This document shows positions 1-12,360 of a stretch of 64,000 nt of DNA, in pieces. The translations under genes were made by a program, and so were the position numbers. The notes below the pieces were generated by a model. It was not told the origin of the DNA. It worked only from the letters and a program-made list of their open reading frames with translations, and ran no database searches. Position 1 is the first letter of the stretch. Every line of letters begins with the position of its first letter. This DNA is from Saccoglossus kowalevskii. Its lineage: Eukaryota; Hemichordata; Enteropneusta; Harrimaniidae. The stretch spans positions 1 through 64,000 of the forward strand of contig NW_003115749.1 in the NCBI RefSeq assembly GCF_000003605.2, in the 5' to 3' direction.

Positions 1-510
1 CGGCATTACTAGCCCTGAGATGTGTTGTACAGGCATTACTAGCCCTAAGATGCGTTGTACAGGCATTACTAGCCCTAAGATGTGTTGTACAGGCATTACT
101 ATCCCTAAGATGTGTTGTACAGGCATTACTAGCCCTAAGATGCGTTGTACAGGCATTACTAGCCCTAAGATGCGCTGTACAGGCATTACTATCCCTAAGA
201 TGCGTTGTACAGGCATTACTAGCCCTAAGATGCGTTGTACAGGCATTACTAGCCCTAAGATGCGTTGTACAGGCATTACTAGCCCTAAGATGCGTTGTAC
301 AGGCATTACTAGCCCCAAGATGTGTTGTACAGGCATTACTAGCCCTAAGATGTGTTGTACAGGCATTACTAGCCCTAAGATGCGTTGTACAGGCATTACT
401 AGCCCTAAGATGTGTTGTACAGGCATTACTAGCCCTAAGATGCGTTGTACAGGCATTACTAGCCCTAAGATGCGTTGTACAGGCATTACTAGCCCTTAGA
501 TGTGTTGTAC

Positions 511-990
511 AGGCATTACTATCCCTAAGATGTGTTGTACAGGCATTACTAGCCCTAAGATGCGTTGTACAGGCATTACTAGCCCTAAGATGCGCTGTAC
601 AGGCATTACTATCCCTAAGATGCGTTGTACAGGCATTACTAGCCCTAAGATGCGTTGTACAGGCATTACTAGCCCTAAGATGTGTTGTACAGGCATTACT
701 AGCCCTAAGATGCGTTGTACAGGCATTACTGGCCCTAAGATGCGTTGTACAGGCATTACTAGCCCTAAGATGCGTTGTACAGGCATTACTAGCCCTAAGA
801 TGTGTTGTACAGGCATTACTAGCCCTAAGATGTGTTGTACAGGCATTACTAGCCCTAAGATGCGTTGTACAGGCATTACTAGCCCTAAGATGCGTTGTAC
901 AGGCATTACTAGCCCTAAGATGCGTTGTACAGGCATTACAAGCCCCAAGATGTGTTGTACAGGCATTACTAGCCCTGAGATGTGTTGTAC
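511..990 (+). repeat. HOR block, copy 1 of a 480-bp duplication
   Basis: Sixteen monomers in this order: ATCC with TG, CG, CGCT, ATCC with CG, CG, TG, CG, GGCC, CG, two TG, three CG, CAA, GAG. The same order recurs at 1977-2456, about 1.47 kb downstream. The monomer just upstream (481-510) carries a CCTTAGA variant. The end of the block (CAA-GAG) is the start of module A. Confidence 0.85.
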
Positions 991-1904
991 AGGCATTACT
1001 AGCCCTAAGATGCGTTGTACAGGCATTACTAGCCCTAAGATGTGTTGTACAGGCATTACTAGCCCTAAGATGCGTTGTACAGGCATTACTAGCCCTAAGA
1101 TGCGTTGTACAGGCATTACTAGCCCTAAGATGCGTTGTACAGGCATTACTAGCCCTAAGATGCGTTGTACAGGCATTACTAGCCCTAAGATGCGTTGTAC
1201 AGGCATTACTAGCCCTAAGATGCGTTGTACAGGCATTACTAGCCCTAAGATGCGCTGTACAGGCATTACTAGCCCTAAGATGCGTTGTACAGGCATTACT
1301 AGCCCTAAGATGCGTTGTACAGGCATTACTAGCCCTAAGATGTGTTGTACAGGCATTACTAGCCCTAAGATGTGTTGTACAGGCATTACTAGCCCTAAGA
1401 TGTGTTGTACAGGCATTACTAGCCCTAAGATGCGTTGTACAGGCATTACTAGCCCTAAGATGTGTTGTACAGGCATTACTAGCCCTAAGATGCGTTGTAC
1501 AGGCATTACTAGCCCTAAGATGCGTTGTACAGGCATTACTAGCCCTAAGATGTGTTGTACAGGCATTACTAGCCCTAAGATGCGTTGTACAGGCATTACT
1601 AGCCCTAAGATGTGTTGTACAGGCATTACTAGCCCTAAGATGTGTTGTACAGGCATTACTAGCCCTAAGATGCGTTGTACAGGCATTACTAGCCCTAAGA
1701 TGCGTTGTACAGGCATTACTAGCCCTAAGATGTGTTGTACAGGCATTACTAGCCCTAAGATGTGTTGTACAGGCATTACTAGCCCTAAGATGTGTTGTAC
1801 AGGCATTACTAGCCCTAAGATGTGTTGTATAGGCATTACTAGCCCTAAGATGTGTTGTACAGGCATTACTAGCCCTAAGATGCGTTGTACAGGCATTACT
1901 AGCC

Positions 1905-1976
1905 CTAAGATGCGTGTACAGGCATTACTAGCCTAAGATGCGTGTACAGGCATTACTAGCCCTAAGATGTGTGTAC
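1905..1976 (+). other. Cluster of four single-base deletions
   Basis: Three monomers in a row have lost bases: GCGTGTAC, then GCCTAAG with GCGTGTAC, then TGTGTGTAC. Each loss shortens a TT or CCC run. It lies exactly at the left border of the 480-bp duplicate at 1977. Confidence 0.8.
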
Positions 1977-2456
1977 AGGCATTACTATCCCTAAGATGTG
2001 TTGTACAGGCATTACTAGCCCTAAGATGCGTTGTACAGGCATTACTAGCCCTAAGATGCGCTGTACAGGCATTACTATCCCTAAGATGCGTTGTACAGGC
2101 ATTACTAGCCCTAAGATGCGTTGTACAGGCATTACTAGCCCTAAGATGTGTTGTACAGGCATTACTAGCCCTAAGATGCGTTGTACAGGCATTACTGGCC
2201 CTAAGATGCGTTGTACAGGCATTACTAGCCCTAAGATGCGTTGTACAGGCATTACTAGCCCTAAGATGTGTTGTACAGGCATTACTAGCCCTAAGATGTG
2301 TTGTACAGGCATTACTAGCCCTAAGATGCGTTGTACAGGCATTACTAGCCCTAAGATGCGTTGTACAGGCATTACTAGCCCTAAGATGCGTTGTACAGGC
2401 ATTACAAGCCCCAAGATGTGTTGTACAGGCATTACTAGCCCTGAGATGTGTTGTAC
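1977..2456 (+). repeat. HOR block, copy 2 of a 480-bp duplication
   Basis: It matches 511-990 monomer for monomer through all 16 classes, ending in CAA (2401) and GAG (2431). It starts directly after a cluster of single-base deletions at about 1910-1975. That makes the left border either a real exchange point or a place where the assembly was joined. Confidence 0.85.
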
Positions 2457-2640
2457 AGGCATTACTAGCTCTAAGATGCGTTGTACAGGCATTACTAGCC
2501 CTAAGATGTGTTGTACAGGCATTACTAGCCCTAAGATGCGTTGTACAGGCATTACTAGCCCTAAGATGCGTTGTACAGGCATTACTAGCCCTAAGATGCG
2601 TTGTACAGGCATTACTAGCCCTAAGATGCGTTGTACAGGC

Positions 2641-2695
2641 ATACACTAGCCCTAAGATGCGTTGTACAGGCATTACTAGCCCTAAGATGCGTGTA
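2641..2695 (+). other. Compensating indel pair
   Basis: GCATACACTAG (one extra base, about 2,643) is followed by GCGTGTAC (one lost T, about 2,692), which restores the phase within 50 bp. Confidence 0.72.
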
Positions 2696-2820
2696 CAGGC
2701 ATTACTAGCCCTAAGATGTGTTGTACAGGCATTACTAGCCCTAAGATGCGTTGTACAGGCATTACTAGCCCTAAGATGCGTTGTACAGGCATTACTAGCC
2801 CTAAGATGCGTTGTACAGGC

Positions 2821-3030
2821 ATTACAAGCCCCAAGATGTGTTGTACAGGCATTACTAGCCCTGAGATGTGTTGTACAGGCATTACTAGCCCTAAGATGCG
2901 TTGTACAGGCATTACTAGCCCTGAGATGTGTTGTACAGGCATTACTAGCCCTAAGATGCGTTGTACAGGCATTACTAGCCCTGAGATGCGTTGTACAGGC
3001 ATTACTAGCCCTGAGATGCGTTGTACAGGC
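2821..3030 (+). repeat. Local expansion of the GAG monomer
   Basis: After a CAA monomer at 2821, GAG monomers occur at 2851, 2911, 2971 and 3001, the last two in CG form. Elsewhere GAG normally occurs once after CAA. This looks like a recent small-scale duplication of one or two monomers, with the variant also moved onto the CG background. Confidence 0.75.
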
Positions 3031-4710
3031 ATTACTAGCCCTAAGATGCGTTGTACAGGCATTACTAGCCCTTAGATGCGTTGTACAGGCATTACTAGCC
3101 CTAAGATGCGTTGTACAGGCATCACTAGCCCTAAGATGCGTTGTACAGGCATTACTAGCCCTAAGATGCGTTGTACAGGCATCACTAGCCCTAAGATGCG
3201 TTGTACAGGCATTACTAGCCCTAAGATGCGTTGTACAGGCATTACTAGCCCTAAGATGCGTTGTACAGGCATTACTGGCCCTAAGATGTGTTGTACAGGC
3301 ATTACTGGCCCTAAGATGCGTTGTACAGGCATTACTAGCCCTAAGATGCGTTGTACAGGCATTACTAGCCCTAAGATGCGTTGTACAGGCATTACTAGCC
3401 CTAAGATGCGTTGTACAGGCATTACTACCCCTAAGGATGTGTTGTACAGGCATTACTAGCCCTAAGATGCGTTGTACAGGCATTACTAGCCCTAAGATGC
3501 GTTGTACAGGCATTACTAGCCCTAAGATGTGTTGTACAGGCATTACTAGCCCTAAGATGTGTTGTACAGGCATTACTAGCCCTAAGATGTGTTGTACAGG
3601 CATTACTAGCCCTAAGATGCGTTGTACAGGCATTACTAGCCCTAAGATGCGTTGTACAGGCATTACTGGCCCTAAGATGCGTTGTACAGGCATTACTAGC
3701 CCTAAGATGCGTTGTACAGGCATTACTGGCCCTAAGATGCGTTGTACAGGCATTACTAGCCCTAAGATGCGTTGTACAGGCATTACTAGCCCTAAGATGT
3801 GTTGTACAGGCATTACTAGCCCTAAGATGTGTTGTACAGGCATAACTAGCCCTAAGATGTGTTGTACAGGCATTACTAGCCCTAAGATGCGTTGTACAGG
3901 CATTACTAGCCCTAAGATGCGCTGTACAGGCATTACTAGCCCTAAGATGCGTTGTACAGGCATTACTAGCCCTAAGATACGTTGTACAGGCATTACTAGC
4001 CCTAAGATGTGTTGTACAGGCATTACTAGCCCTAAGATGCGTTGTACAGGCATTACTAGCCCTAAGATGTGTTGTACAGGCATTACTAGCCCTAAGATGC
4101 GTTGTACAGGCATTACTAGCCCTAAGATGTGTTGTACAGGCATTACTAGCCCCAAGATGTGTTGTACAGGCATTACTAGCCCTAAGATGTGTTGTACAGG
4201 CATTACTAGCCCTAAGATGCGTTGTACAGGCATTACTAGCCCTAAGATGTGTTGTACAGGCATTACTAGCCCTAGGATGTGTTGTACAGGCATTACTAGC
4301 CCTAAGATGTGTTGTACAGGCATTACTAGCCCTAAGATGCGTTGTACAGGCATTACTAGCCCTAAGATGCGTTGTACAGGCATTACTGGCCCTAAGATGT
4401 GTTGTACAGGCATTACTAGCCCTAAGATGCGTTGTACAGGCATTACTAGCCCTAAGATGCGTTGTACAGGCATTACTAGCCCTAAGATGCGCTGTACAGG
4501 CATTACTATCCCTAAGATGCGTTGTACAGGCATTACTAGCCCTAAGATGCGTTGTACAGGCATTACTAGCCCTAAGATGTGTTGTACAGGCATTACTAGC
4601 CCTAAGATGCGTTGTACAGGCATTACTAGCTCTAAGATGCGTTGTATAGGCATTACTAGCCCTAAGATGTGTTGTACAGGCATTACTAGCCCTAAGATGC
4701 GTTGTACAGG

Positions 4711-5910
4711 CATTACTATCCCTAAGATATGTTGAACAGGCATTACTAGCCCTAAGATGCGTTGTACAGGCATTACTAGCCCTAAGATGCGTTGTACAGG
4801 CATTACTAGCCCTAAGATGTGTTGTACAGGCATTACTAGCCCTAAGATGTGTTGTACAGGCATTACTAGCCCTAAGATGTGTTGTACAGGCATTACTAGC
4901 CCTAAGATGTGTTGTACAGGCATTACTAGCCCTAAGATGCGTTGTACAGGCATTACTAGCCCTAAGATGCGTTGTACAGGCATTACTAGCCCTAAGATGC
5001 GTTGTACAGGCATTACTAGCCCTAAGATGTGTTGTACAGGCATTACTAGCCCTAAGATGTGTTGTACAGGCATTACTAGCCCTAAGATGCGTTGTACAGG
5101 CATTACTAGCCCTAAGATGTGTTGTACAGGCATTACTAGCCCTAAGATGCGTTGTACAGGCATTACTAGCCCTAAGATGCGTTGTACAGGCATTACTAGC
5201 CCTAAGATGTGTTGTACAGGCATTACTAGCCCTAAGATGTGTTGTACAGGCATTACTAGCCCTAAGATGCGTTGTACAGGCATTACTAGCCCTAAGATGC
5301 GTTGTACAGGCATTACTAGCCCTAAGATGCGTTGTACAGGCATTACTAGCCCTAAGATGTGTTGTACAGGCATTACTAGCCCTAAGATGCGTTGTACAGG
5401 CATTACTAGCCCTAAGATGCGTTGTACAGGCATTACTAGCCCTAAGATGCGTTGTACAGGCATTACTAGCCCTAAGATGCGTTGTACAGGCATTACTAGC
5501 CCTAAGATGCGTTGTACAGGCATTACTAGCCCTAAGATGCGTTGTACAGGCATTACTAGCCCTAAGATGCGTTGTACAGGCATTACTAGCCCTAAGATGC
5601 GTTGTACAGGCATTACTAGCCCTAAGATGCGTTGTACAGGCATTACTAGCCCTAAGATGCGTTGTACAGGCATTACTAGCCCTAAGATGTGTTGTACAGG
5701 CATTACTAGCCCTAAGATGCGTTGTACAGGCATTACTAGCCCTAAGATGCGTTGTACAGGCATTACTAGCCCTAAGATGCGTTGTACAGGCATTACTAGC
5801 CCTAAGATGTGTTGTATAGGCATTACTAGCCCTAAGATGTGTTGTACAGGCATTACTAGCCCTAAGATGCGTTGTACAGGCATTACTATCCCTAAGATAT
5901 GTTGAACAGG
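4711..5910 (+). repeat. HOR interval bounded by two identical GAAC monomers
   Basis: The monomers at 4711 and 5881 share the same double variant: GATATG in place of GATGTG, plus TTGAAC. They are exactly 39 monomers (1,170 bp) apart. The interval opens with two CG, four TG and three CG monomers and ends with GTAT (5791), TG, CG and GAAC. The same opening order recurs after GAAC monomers near 24,010, 27,091 and 46,055. Of the 38 monomers between the markers, 13 are TG-type. Confidence 0.8.
5371..5670 (+). repeat. Ten consecutive identical canonical monomers
   Basis: The monomers starting at 5371, 5401 and so on to 5641 are all CG-type with no difference that I could see. This is one of the longest perfectly homogeneous runs in the window and is probably a recent local expansion. 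Confidence 0.8.
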
Positions 5911-6540
5911 CATTACTAGCCCTAAGATGCGTTGTACAGGCATTACTAGCCCTAAGATGCGTTGTACAGGCATTACTAGCCCTAAGATGTGTTGTACAGG
6001 CATTACTAGCCCTAAGATGTGTTGTACAGGCATTACTAGCCCTAAGATGTGTTGTACAGGCATTACTAGCCCTAAGATGCGTTGTACAGGCATCACTAGC
6101 CCTAAGATGCGTTGTACAGGCATTACTAGCCCTAAGATGCGTTGTACAGGCATTACTAGCCCTAAGATGCGTTGTACAGGCATTACTGGCCCTAAGATGT
6201 GTTGTACAGGCATTACTGGCGCTAAGATGCGTTGTACAGGCATTACTAGCCCTAAGATGCGTTGTACAGGCATTACTAGCCCTAAGATGCGTTGTACAGG
6301 CATTACTAGCCCTAAGATGCGTTGTACAGGCATTACTAGCCCTAAGATGCGTTGTACAGGCATTACTAGCCCTAAGATGTGTTGTACAGGCATTACTAGC
6401 CCTAAGATGCGTTGTACAGGCATTACTATCCCTAAGATGTGTTGTACAGGCATTACTAGCCCTAAGATGCGTTGTACAGGCATTACTAGCCCTAAGATGC
6501 GTTGTACAGGCATTACTAGCCCTAAGATGCGTTGTACAGG

Positions 6541-7110
6541 CATTACAAGCCCCAAGATGTGTTGTACAGGCATTACTAGCCCTGAGATGTGTTGTACAGG
6601 CATTACTAGCCCTAAGATGCGTTGTACCGGCATTACTCGCCCTAAGATGTGTTGTACAGGCATTACTAGCCCTAAGATGCGTTGTACAGGCATTACTAGC
6701 CCTAAGATGCGTTGTACAGGCATTACTAGCCCTAAGATGCGTTGTACAGGCATTACTAGCCCTAAGATGCGTTGTACAGGCATCACTAGCCCTAAGATGC
6801 GTTGTACAGGCATTACTAGCCCTAAGATGCGTTGTACAGGCATCACTAGCCCTAAGATGCGTTGTACAGGCATTACTAGCCCTAAGATGCGTTGTACAGG
6901 CATTACTAGCCCTAAGATGCGTTGTACAGGCATTACTAGCCCTAAGATGCGTTGTACAGGCATCACTAGCCCTAAGATGCGTTGTACAGGCATTACTAGC
7001 CCTAAGATGCGTTGTACAGGCATCACTAGCCCTAAGATGCGTTGTACAGGCATTACTAGCCCTAAGATGCGTTGTACAGGCATTACTAGCCCTAAGATGC
7101 GTTGTACAGG
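6541..7110 (+). repeat. Module A-like block with duplicated ATCACT section
   Basis: It starts CAA (6541) and GAG (6571) like module A. ATCACT monomers then lie at 6781, 6841, 6961 and 7021. Module A has two ATCACT monomers 60 bp apart; here the pair plus its CG spacers is repeated with a 180-bp period. The GGCC and GTAT part of module A does not follow. Confidence 0.75.
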
Positions 7111-7170
7111 CCTTACTAGCCCTAAGATGCGTTGTACAGGCATTACTAGCCCTAAGATGCGTTGTACAGG

Positions 7171-7470
7171 CATTACTAGCTCTAAGATGTGTTGTACAGG
7201 CATTACTAGCCCTAAGATGCGTTGTACAGGCATTACTAGCCCTAAGATGCGTTGTACAGGCATTACTGGCCCTAAGATGCGTTGTACAGGCATTACTAGC
7301 CCTAAGATGCGTTGTACAGGCATTACTGGCCCTAAGATGCGTTGTACAGGCATTACTAGCCCTAAGATGCGTTGTACAGGCATTACTACCCCTAAGATGT
7401 GTTGTACAGGCATTACTAGCCCTAAGATGTGTTGTACAGGCATAACTAGCCCTAAGATGCGTTGTACAGG
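7171..7470 (+). repeat. Module B' copy
   Basis: GCTC (7171), two CG, GGCC with CG (7261), CG, GGCC (7321), CG, ACCC (7381), TG and AACTAGCC (7441). It differs from module B by having CG instead of TG in the first GGCC monomer and by ending in AACTAGCC instead of GAAC. Confidence 0.75.
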
Positions 7471-8550
7471 CATTACTAGCCCTAAGATGCGTTGTACAGG
7501 CATTACTAGCCCTAAGATGCGTTGTACAGGCATTACTAGCCCTAAGATGTGTTGTACAGGCATTACTAGCCCTAAGATGTGTTGTACAGGCATTACTAGC
7601 CCTAAGATGTGTTGTACAGGCATTACTAGCCCTAAGATGCGTTGTACAGGCATTACTAGCCCTAAGGTGCGTTGTACAGGCATTACTGGCCCTAAGATGT
7701 GTTGTACAGGCATTACTAGCCCTAAGATGCGTTGTACAGGCATTACTGGCCCTAAGATGCGTTGTACAGGCATTACTAGCCCTAAGATGCGTTGTACAGG
7801 CATTACTAGCCCTAAGATGTGTTGTACAGGCATTACTAGCCCTAAGATGTGTTGTACAGGCATTACTAGCCCTAAGATGCGTTGTACAGGCATTACTAGC
7901 CCTAAGATGTGTTGTACAGGCATTACTAGCCCTAAGATGCGTTGTACAGGCATTACTAGCCCTAAGATGCGTTGTACAGGCATTACTAGCCCTAAGATGC
8001 GTTGTACAGGCATTACTAGCCCTAAGATGCGTTGTACAGGCATCACTAGCCCTAAGATGCGTTGTACAGGCATTACTAGCCCTAAGATGCGTTGTACAGG
8101 CATTACTAGCCCTAAGATGCGTTGTACAGGCATTACTGGCCCTAAGATGTGTTGTACAGGCATTACTAGCCCTAAGATGCGTTGTACAGGCATTACTAGC
8201 CCTAAGATGCGTTGTACAGGCATTACTAGCCCTAAGATGCGTTGTACAGGCATTACTAGCCCTAAGATGTGTTGTACAGGCATTACTAGCCCTAAGATGC
8301 GTTGTACAGGCATTACTAGCCCTAAGATGTGTTGTACAGGCATTACTAGCCCTAAGATGTGTTGTACAGGCATAACTAGCCCTAAGATGTGTTGTACAGG
8401 CATTACTAGCCCTAAGATGCGTTGTACAGGCATTACTAGCCCTAAGATGCGTTGTACAGGCATTACTAGCCCTAAGATGCGTTGTACAGGCATTACTAGC
8501 CCTAAGATGCGTTGTACAGGCATTACTAGCCCTAAGATGCGTTGTACAGG

Positions 8551-8850
8551 CATTACTGGCCCTAAGATGTGTTGTACAGGCATTACTGGCCCTAAGATGC
8601 GTTGTACAGGCATTACTGGCCCTAAGATGCGTTGTACAGGCATTACTAGCCCTAAGATGTGTTGTACAGGCATTACTAGCCCTAAGATGCGTTGTACAGG
8701 CATTACTAGCCCTAAGATGTGTTGTACAGGCATTACTAGCCCTAAGATGTGTTGTACAGGCATAACTAACCCTAAGATGTGTTGTACAGGCATTACTAGC
8801 CCTAAGATGCGTTGTACAGGCATTACTAGCCCTAAGATGCGCTGTACAGG
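8551..8850 (+). repeat. Module C copy, one GGCC monomer short
   Basis: GGCC with TG (8551) and only two GGCC with CG, where the other copies usually have three. Then TG, CG, TG, TG, AACTAACC (8761), CG and CGCT (8821). This looks like loss of one monomer by slippage or unequal exchange. Confidence 0.8.
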
Positions 8851-9210
8851 CATTACTAGCCCTAAGATGTGTTGTACAGGCATTACTAGCCCTAAGATGT
8901 GTTGTACAGGCATTACTAGCCCTAAGATGCGTTGTACAGGCATTACTGGCCCTAAGATGCGTTGTACAGGCATTACTAGCCCTAAGATGCGTTGTACAGG
9001 CATTACTAGCCCTAAGATGTGTTGTACAGGCATTACTAGCCCTAAGATGTGTTGTACAGGCATTACTAGCCCTAAGATGCGTTGTACAGGCATTACTAGC
9101 CCTAAGATGCGTTGTACAGGCATTACTAGCCCTAAGATGCGTTGTACAGGCATTACTAGCCCTAAGATGCGTTGTACAGGCATTACTAGCCCTAAGATGC
9201 GTTGTACAGG

Positions 9211-9480
9211 CATTACTAGCTCTAAGATGTGTTGTACAGGCATTACTAGCCCTAAGATGCGTTGTACAGGCATTACTAGCCCTAAGATGCGTTGTACAGG
9301 CATTACTGGCCCTAAGATGCGTTGTACAGGCATTACTAGCCCTAAGATGCGTTGTACAGGCATTACTAGCCCTAAGATGCGTTGTACAGGCATTACTAGC
9401 CCTAAGATGCGTTGTACAGGCATTACTACCCCTAAGATGTGTTGTACAGGCATTACTAGCCCTAAGATGTGTTGTACAGG
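9211..9480 (+). repeat. Module B' copy, partial
   Basis: GCTC (9211), two CG, GGCC (9301), three CG, ACCC (9421) and TG. The second GGCC monomer is replaced by CG-type and the terminal marker is absent. It follows module C (8551) after 12 monomers, the same context as at 41,161 and 51,031. Confidence 0.7.
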
Positions 9481-10860
9481 CATTACTAGCCCTAAGATGC
9501 GTTGTACAGGCATTACTAGCCCTAAGATGTGTTGTACAGGCATTACTAGCCCTAAGATGCGTTGTACAGGCATTACTAGCCCTAAGATGTGTTGTACAGG
9601 CATTACTAGCCCTAAGATGCGTTGTACAGGCATTACTAGCCCTAAGATGTGTTGTACAGGCATTACTAGCCCTAAGATGCGTTGTACAGGCATTACTAGC
9701 CCTAAGATGCGTTGTACAGGCATTACTAGCCCTAAGATGCGTTGTACAGGCATTACTAGCCCTAAGATGCGTTGTACAGGCATTACTATCCCTAAGATGC
9801 GTTGTACAGGCATTACTAGCCCTAAGATGTGTTGTACAGGCATTACTAGCCCTAAGATGTGTTGTACAGGCATTACTAGCCCTAAGATGTGTTGTACAGG
9901 CATTACTAGCCCTAAGATGTGTTGTACAGGCATTACTAGCCCTAAGATGCGTTGTACAGGCATTACTAGCCCTAAGATGTGTTGTACAGGCATTACTAGC
10001 CCTAAGATGCGTTGTACAGGCATTACTAGCCCTAAGATGCGTTGTACAGGCATTACTAGCCCTAAGATGTGTTGTACAGGCATTACTAGCCCTAAGATGC
10101 GTTGTACAGGCATTACTAGCCCTAAGATGCGTTGTACAGGCATTACTAGCCCTAAGATGTGTTGTACAGGCATTACTAGCCCTAAGATGCGTTGTACAGG
10201 CATTACTAGCCCTAAGATGCGTTGTACAGGCATTACTAGCCCTAAGATGCGTTGTACAGGCATTACTAGCCCTAAGATGCGTTGTACAGGCATTACTAGC
10301 CATAAGATGCGTTGTACAGGCATTACTAGCCCTAAGATGTGTTGTACAGGCATTACTAGCCCTAAGATGCGTTGTACAGGCATTACTAGCCCTAAGATGC
10401 GTTGTACAGGCATTACTAGCCCTAAGATGCGTTGTACAGGCATTACTAGCCCTAAGATGCGTTGTACAGGCATCACTAGCCCTAAGATGCGTTGTACAGG
10501 CATTACTAGCCCTAAGATGCGTTGTACAGGCATTACTAGCCCTAAGATGCGTTGTACAGGCATTACTGGCCCTAAGATGTGTTGTACAGGCATTACTGGC
10601 CCTAAGATGCGTTGTACAGGCATTACTGGCCCTAAGATGCGTTGTACAGGCATTACTGGCCCTAAGATGCGTTGTACAGGCAATACTAGCCCTAAGATGC
10701 GTTGTACAGGCATTACTAGCCCTAAGATGCGTTGTACAGGCATTACTAGCCCTAAGATGTGTTGTACAGGCATTACTAGCCCTAAGATGCGTTGTACAGG
10801 CATTACTAGCCCTAAGATGCGTTGTACAGGCATTACTAGCCCTAAGATGCGTTGTACAGG

Positions 10861-11250
10861 CATTACAAGCCCCAAGATGTGTTGTACAGGCATTACTAGC
10901 CCTGAGATGTGTTGTACAGGCATTACTAGCCCTAAGATGCGTTGTACAGGCATTACTAGCCCTAAGATGTGTTGTACAGGCATTACTAGCCCTAAGATGC
11001 GTTGTACAGGCATTACTAGCCCTAAGATGCGTTGTACAGGCATTACTAGCCCTAAGATGCGTTGTACAGGCATCACTAGCCCTAAGATGCGTTGTACAGG
11101 CATTACTAGCCCTAAGATGCGTTGTACAGGCATCACTAGCCCTAAGATGCGTTGTACAGGCATTACTAGCCCTAAGATGCGTTGTACAGGCATTACTAGC
11201 CCTAAGATGCGTTGTACAGGCATTACTGGCCCTAAGATGTGTTGTACAGG
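10861..11250 (+). repeat. Module A, partial copy
   Basis: CAA (10861) and GAG, then CG, TG and CG, with ATCACT at 11071 and 11131 and GGCC with TG at 11221. It has three CG monomers before the first ATCACT where the full module has four. It then diverges before the GTAT-GAAC end, although GTAT and GAAC do occur later, at 11731 and 11821. Confidence 0.7.
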
Positions 11251-11820
11251 CATTACTAGCCCTAAGATGCGTTGTACAGGCATTACTAGCCCTAAGATGC
11301 GTTGTACAGGCATTACTAGCCCTAAGATGCGTTGTACAGGCATTACTAGCCCTAAGATGTGTTGTACAGGCATTACTAGCCCTAGGATGTGTTGTACAGG
11401 CATTACTAGCCCTAAGATGCGTTGTACAGGCATTACTAGCCCTAAGATGCGTTGTACAGGCATTACTAGCCCTAAGATGCGTTGTACAGGCATTACTAGC
11501 TCTAAGATGTGTTGTACAGGCATTACTAGCCCTAAGATGCGTTGTACAGGCATTACTAGCCCTAAGATGTGTTGTACAGGCATTACTAGCCCTAAGATGC
11601 GTTGTACAGGCATTACTAGCCCTAAGATGCGTTGTACAGGCATTACTAGCCCTAAGATGCGTTGTACAGGCATTACTAGCCCTAAGATGCGTTGTACAGG
11701 CATTACTAGCCCTAAGATGCGTTGTACAGGCATTACTAGCCCTAAGATGTGTTGTATAGGCATTACTAGCCCTAAGATGTGTTGTACAGGCATTACTAGC
11801 CCTAAGATGCGTTGTACAGG

Positions 11821-12360
11821 CATTACTATCCCTAAGATGTGTTGAACAGGCATTACTAGCCCTAAGATGCGTTGTACAGGCATTACTAGCCCTAAGATGC
11901 GTTGTACAGGCATTACTAGCCCTAAGATGTGTTGTACAGGCATTACTAGCCCTAAGATGTGTTGTACAGGCATTACTAGCCCTAAGATGCGTTGTACAGG
12001 CATTACTAGCCCTAAGATGTGTTGTACAGGCATTACTAGCCCTAAGATGTGTTGTACAGGCATTACTAGCCCTAAGATGCGTTGTACAGGCATTACTGGC
12101 CCTAAGATGCGTTGTACAGGCATTACTAGCCCTAAGATGCGTTGTACAGGCATTACTAGCCCTAAGATGTGTTGTACAGGCATTACTAGCCCTAAGATGT
12201 GGTGTACAGGCATTACTAGCCCTAAGATGCGTTGTACAGGCATTACTAGCCCTAAGATGCGCTGTACAGGCATTACTATCCCTAAGATGCGTTGTACAGG
12301 CATTACTAGCCCTAAGATGCGTTGTACAGGCATTACTAGCCCTAAGATGTGTTGTACAGG
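11821..12360 (+). repeat. 540-bp HOR block with private GTGGTG variant, copy 1
   Basis: GAAC (11821), CG, CG, TG, TG, CG, TG, TG, CG, GGCC (12091), CG, TG, a TG monomer with GTGGTG (12181), CG, CGCT (12241), ATCC (12271), CG, TG. The order and the rare GTGGTG change are repeated at 16591-17130. Confidence 0.8.

Noticed and set aside
5927-11845. A plus-strand open frame of nearly 2,000 codons
   Set aside because: It is satellite read in a frame that ends wherever a TTGAAC monomer supplies TGA. Its length simply equals the distance between such monomers.
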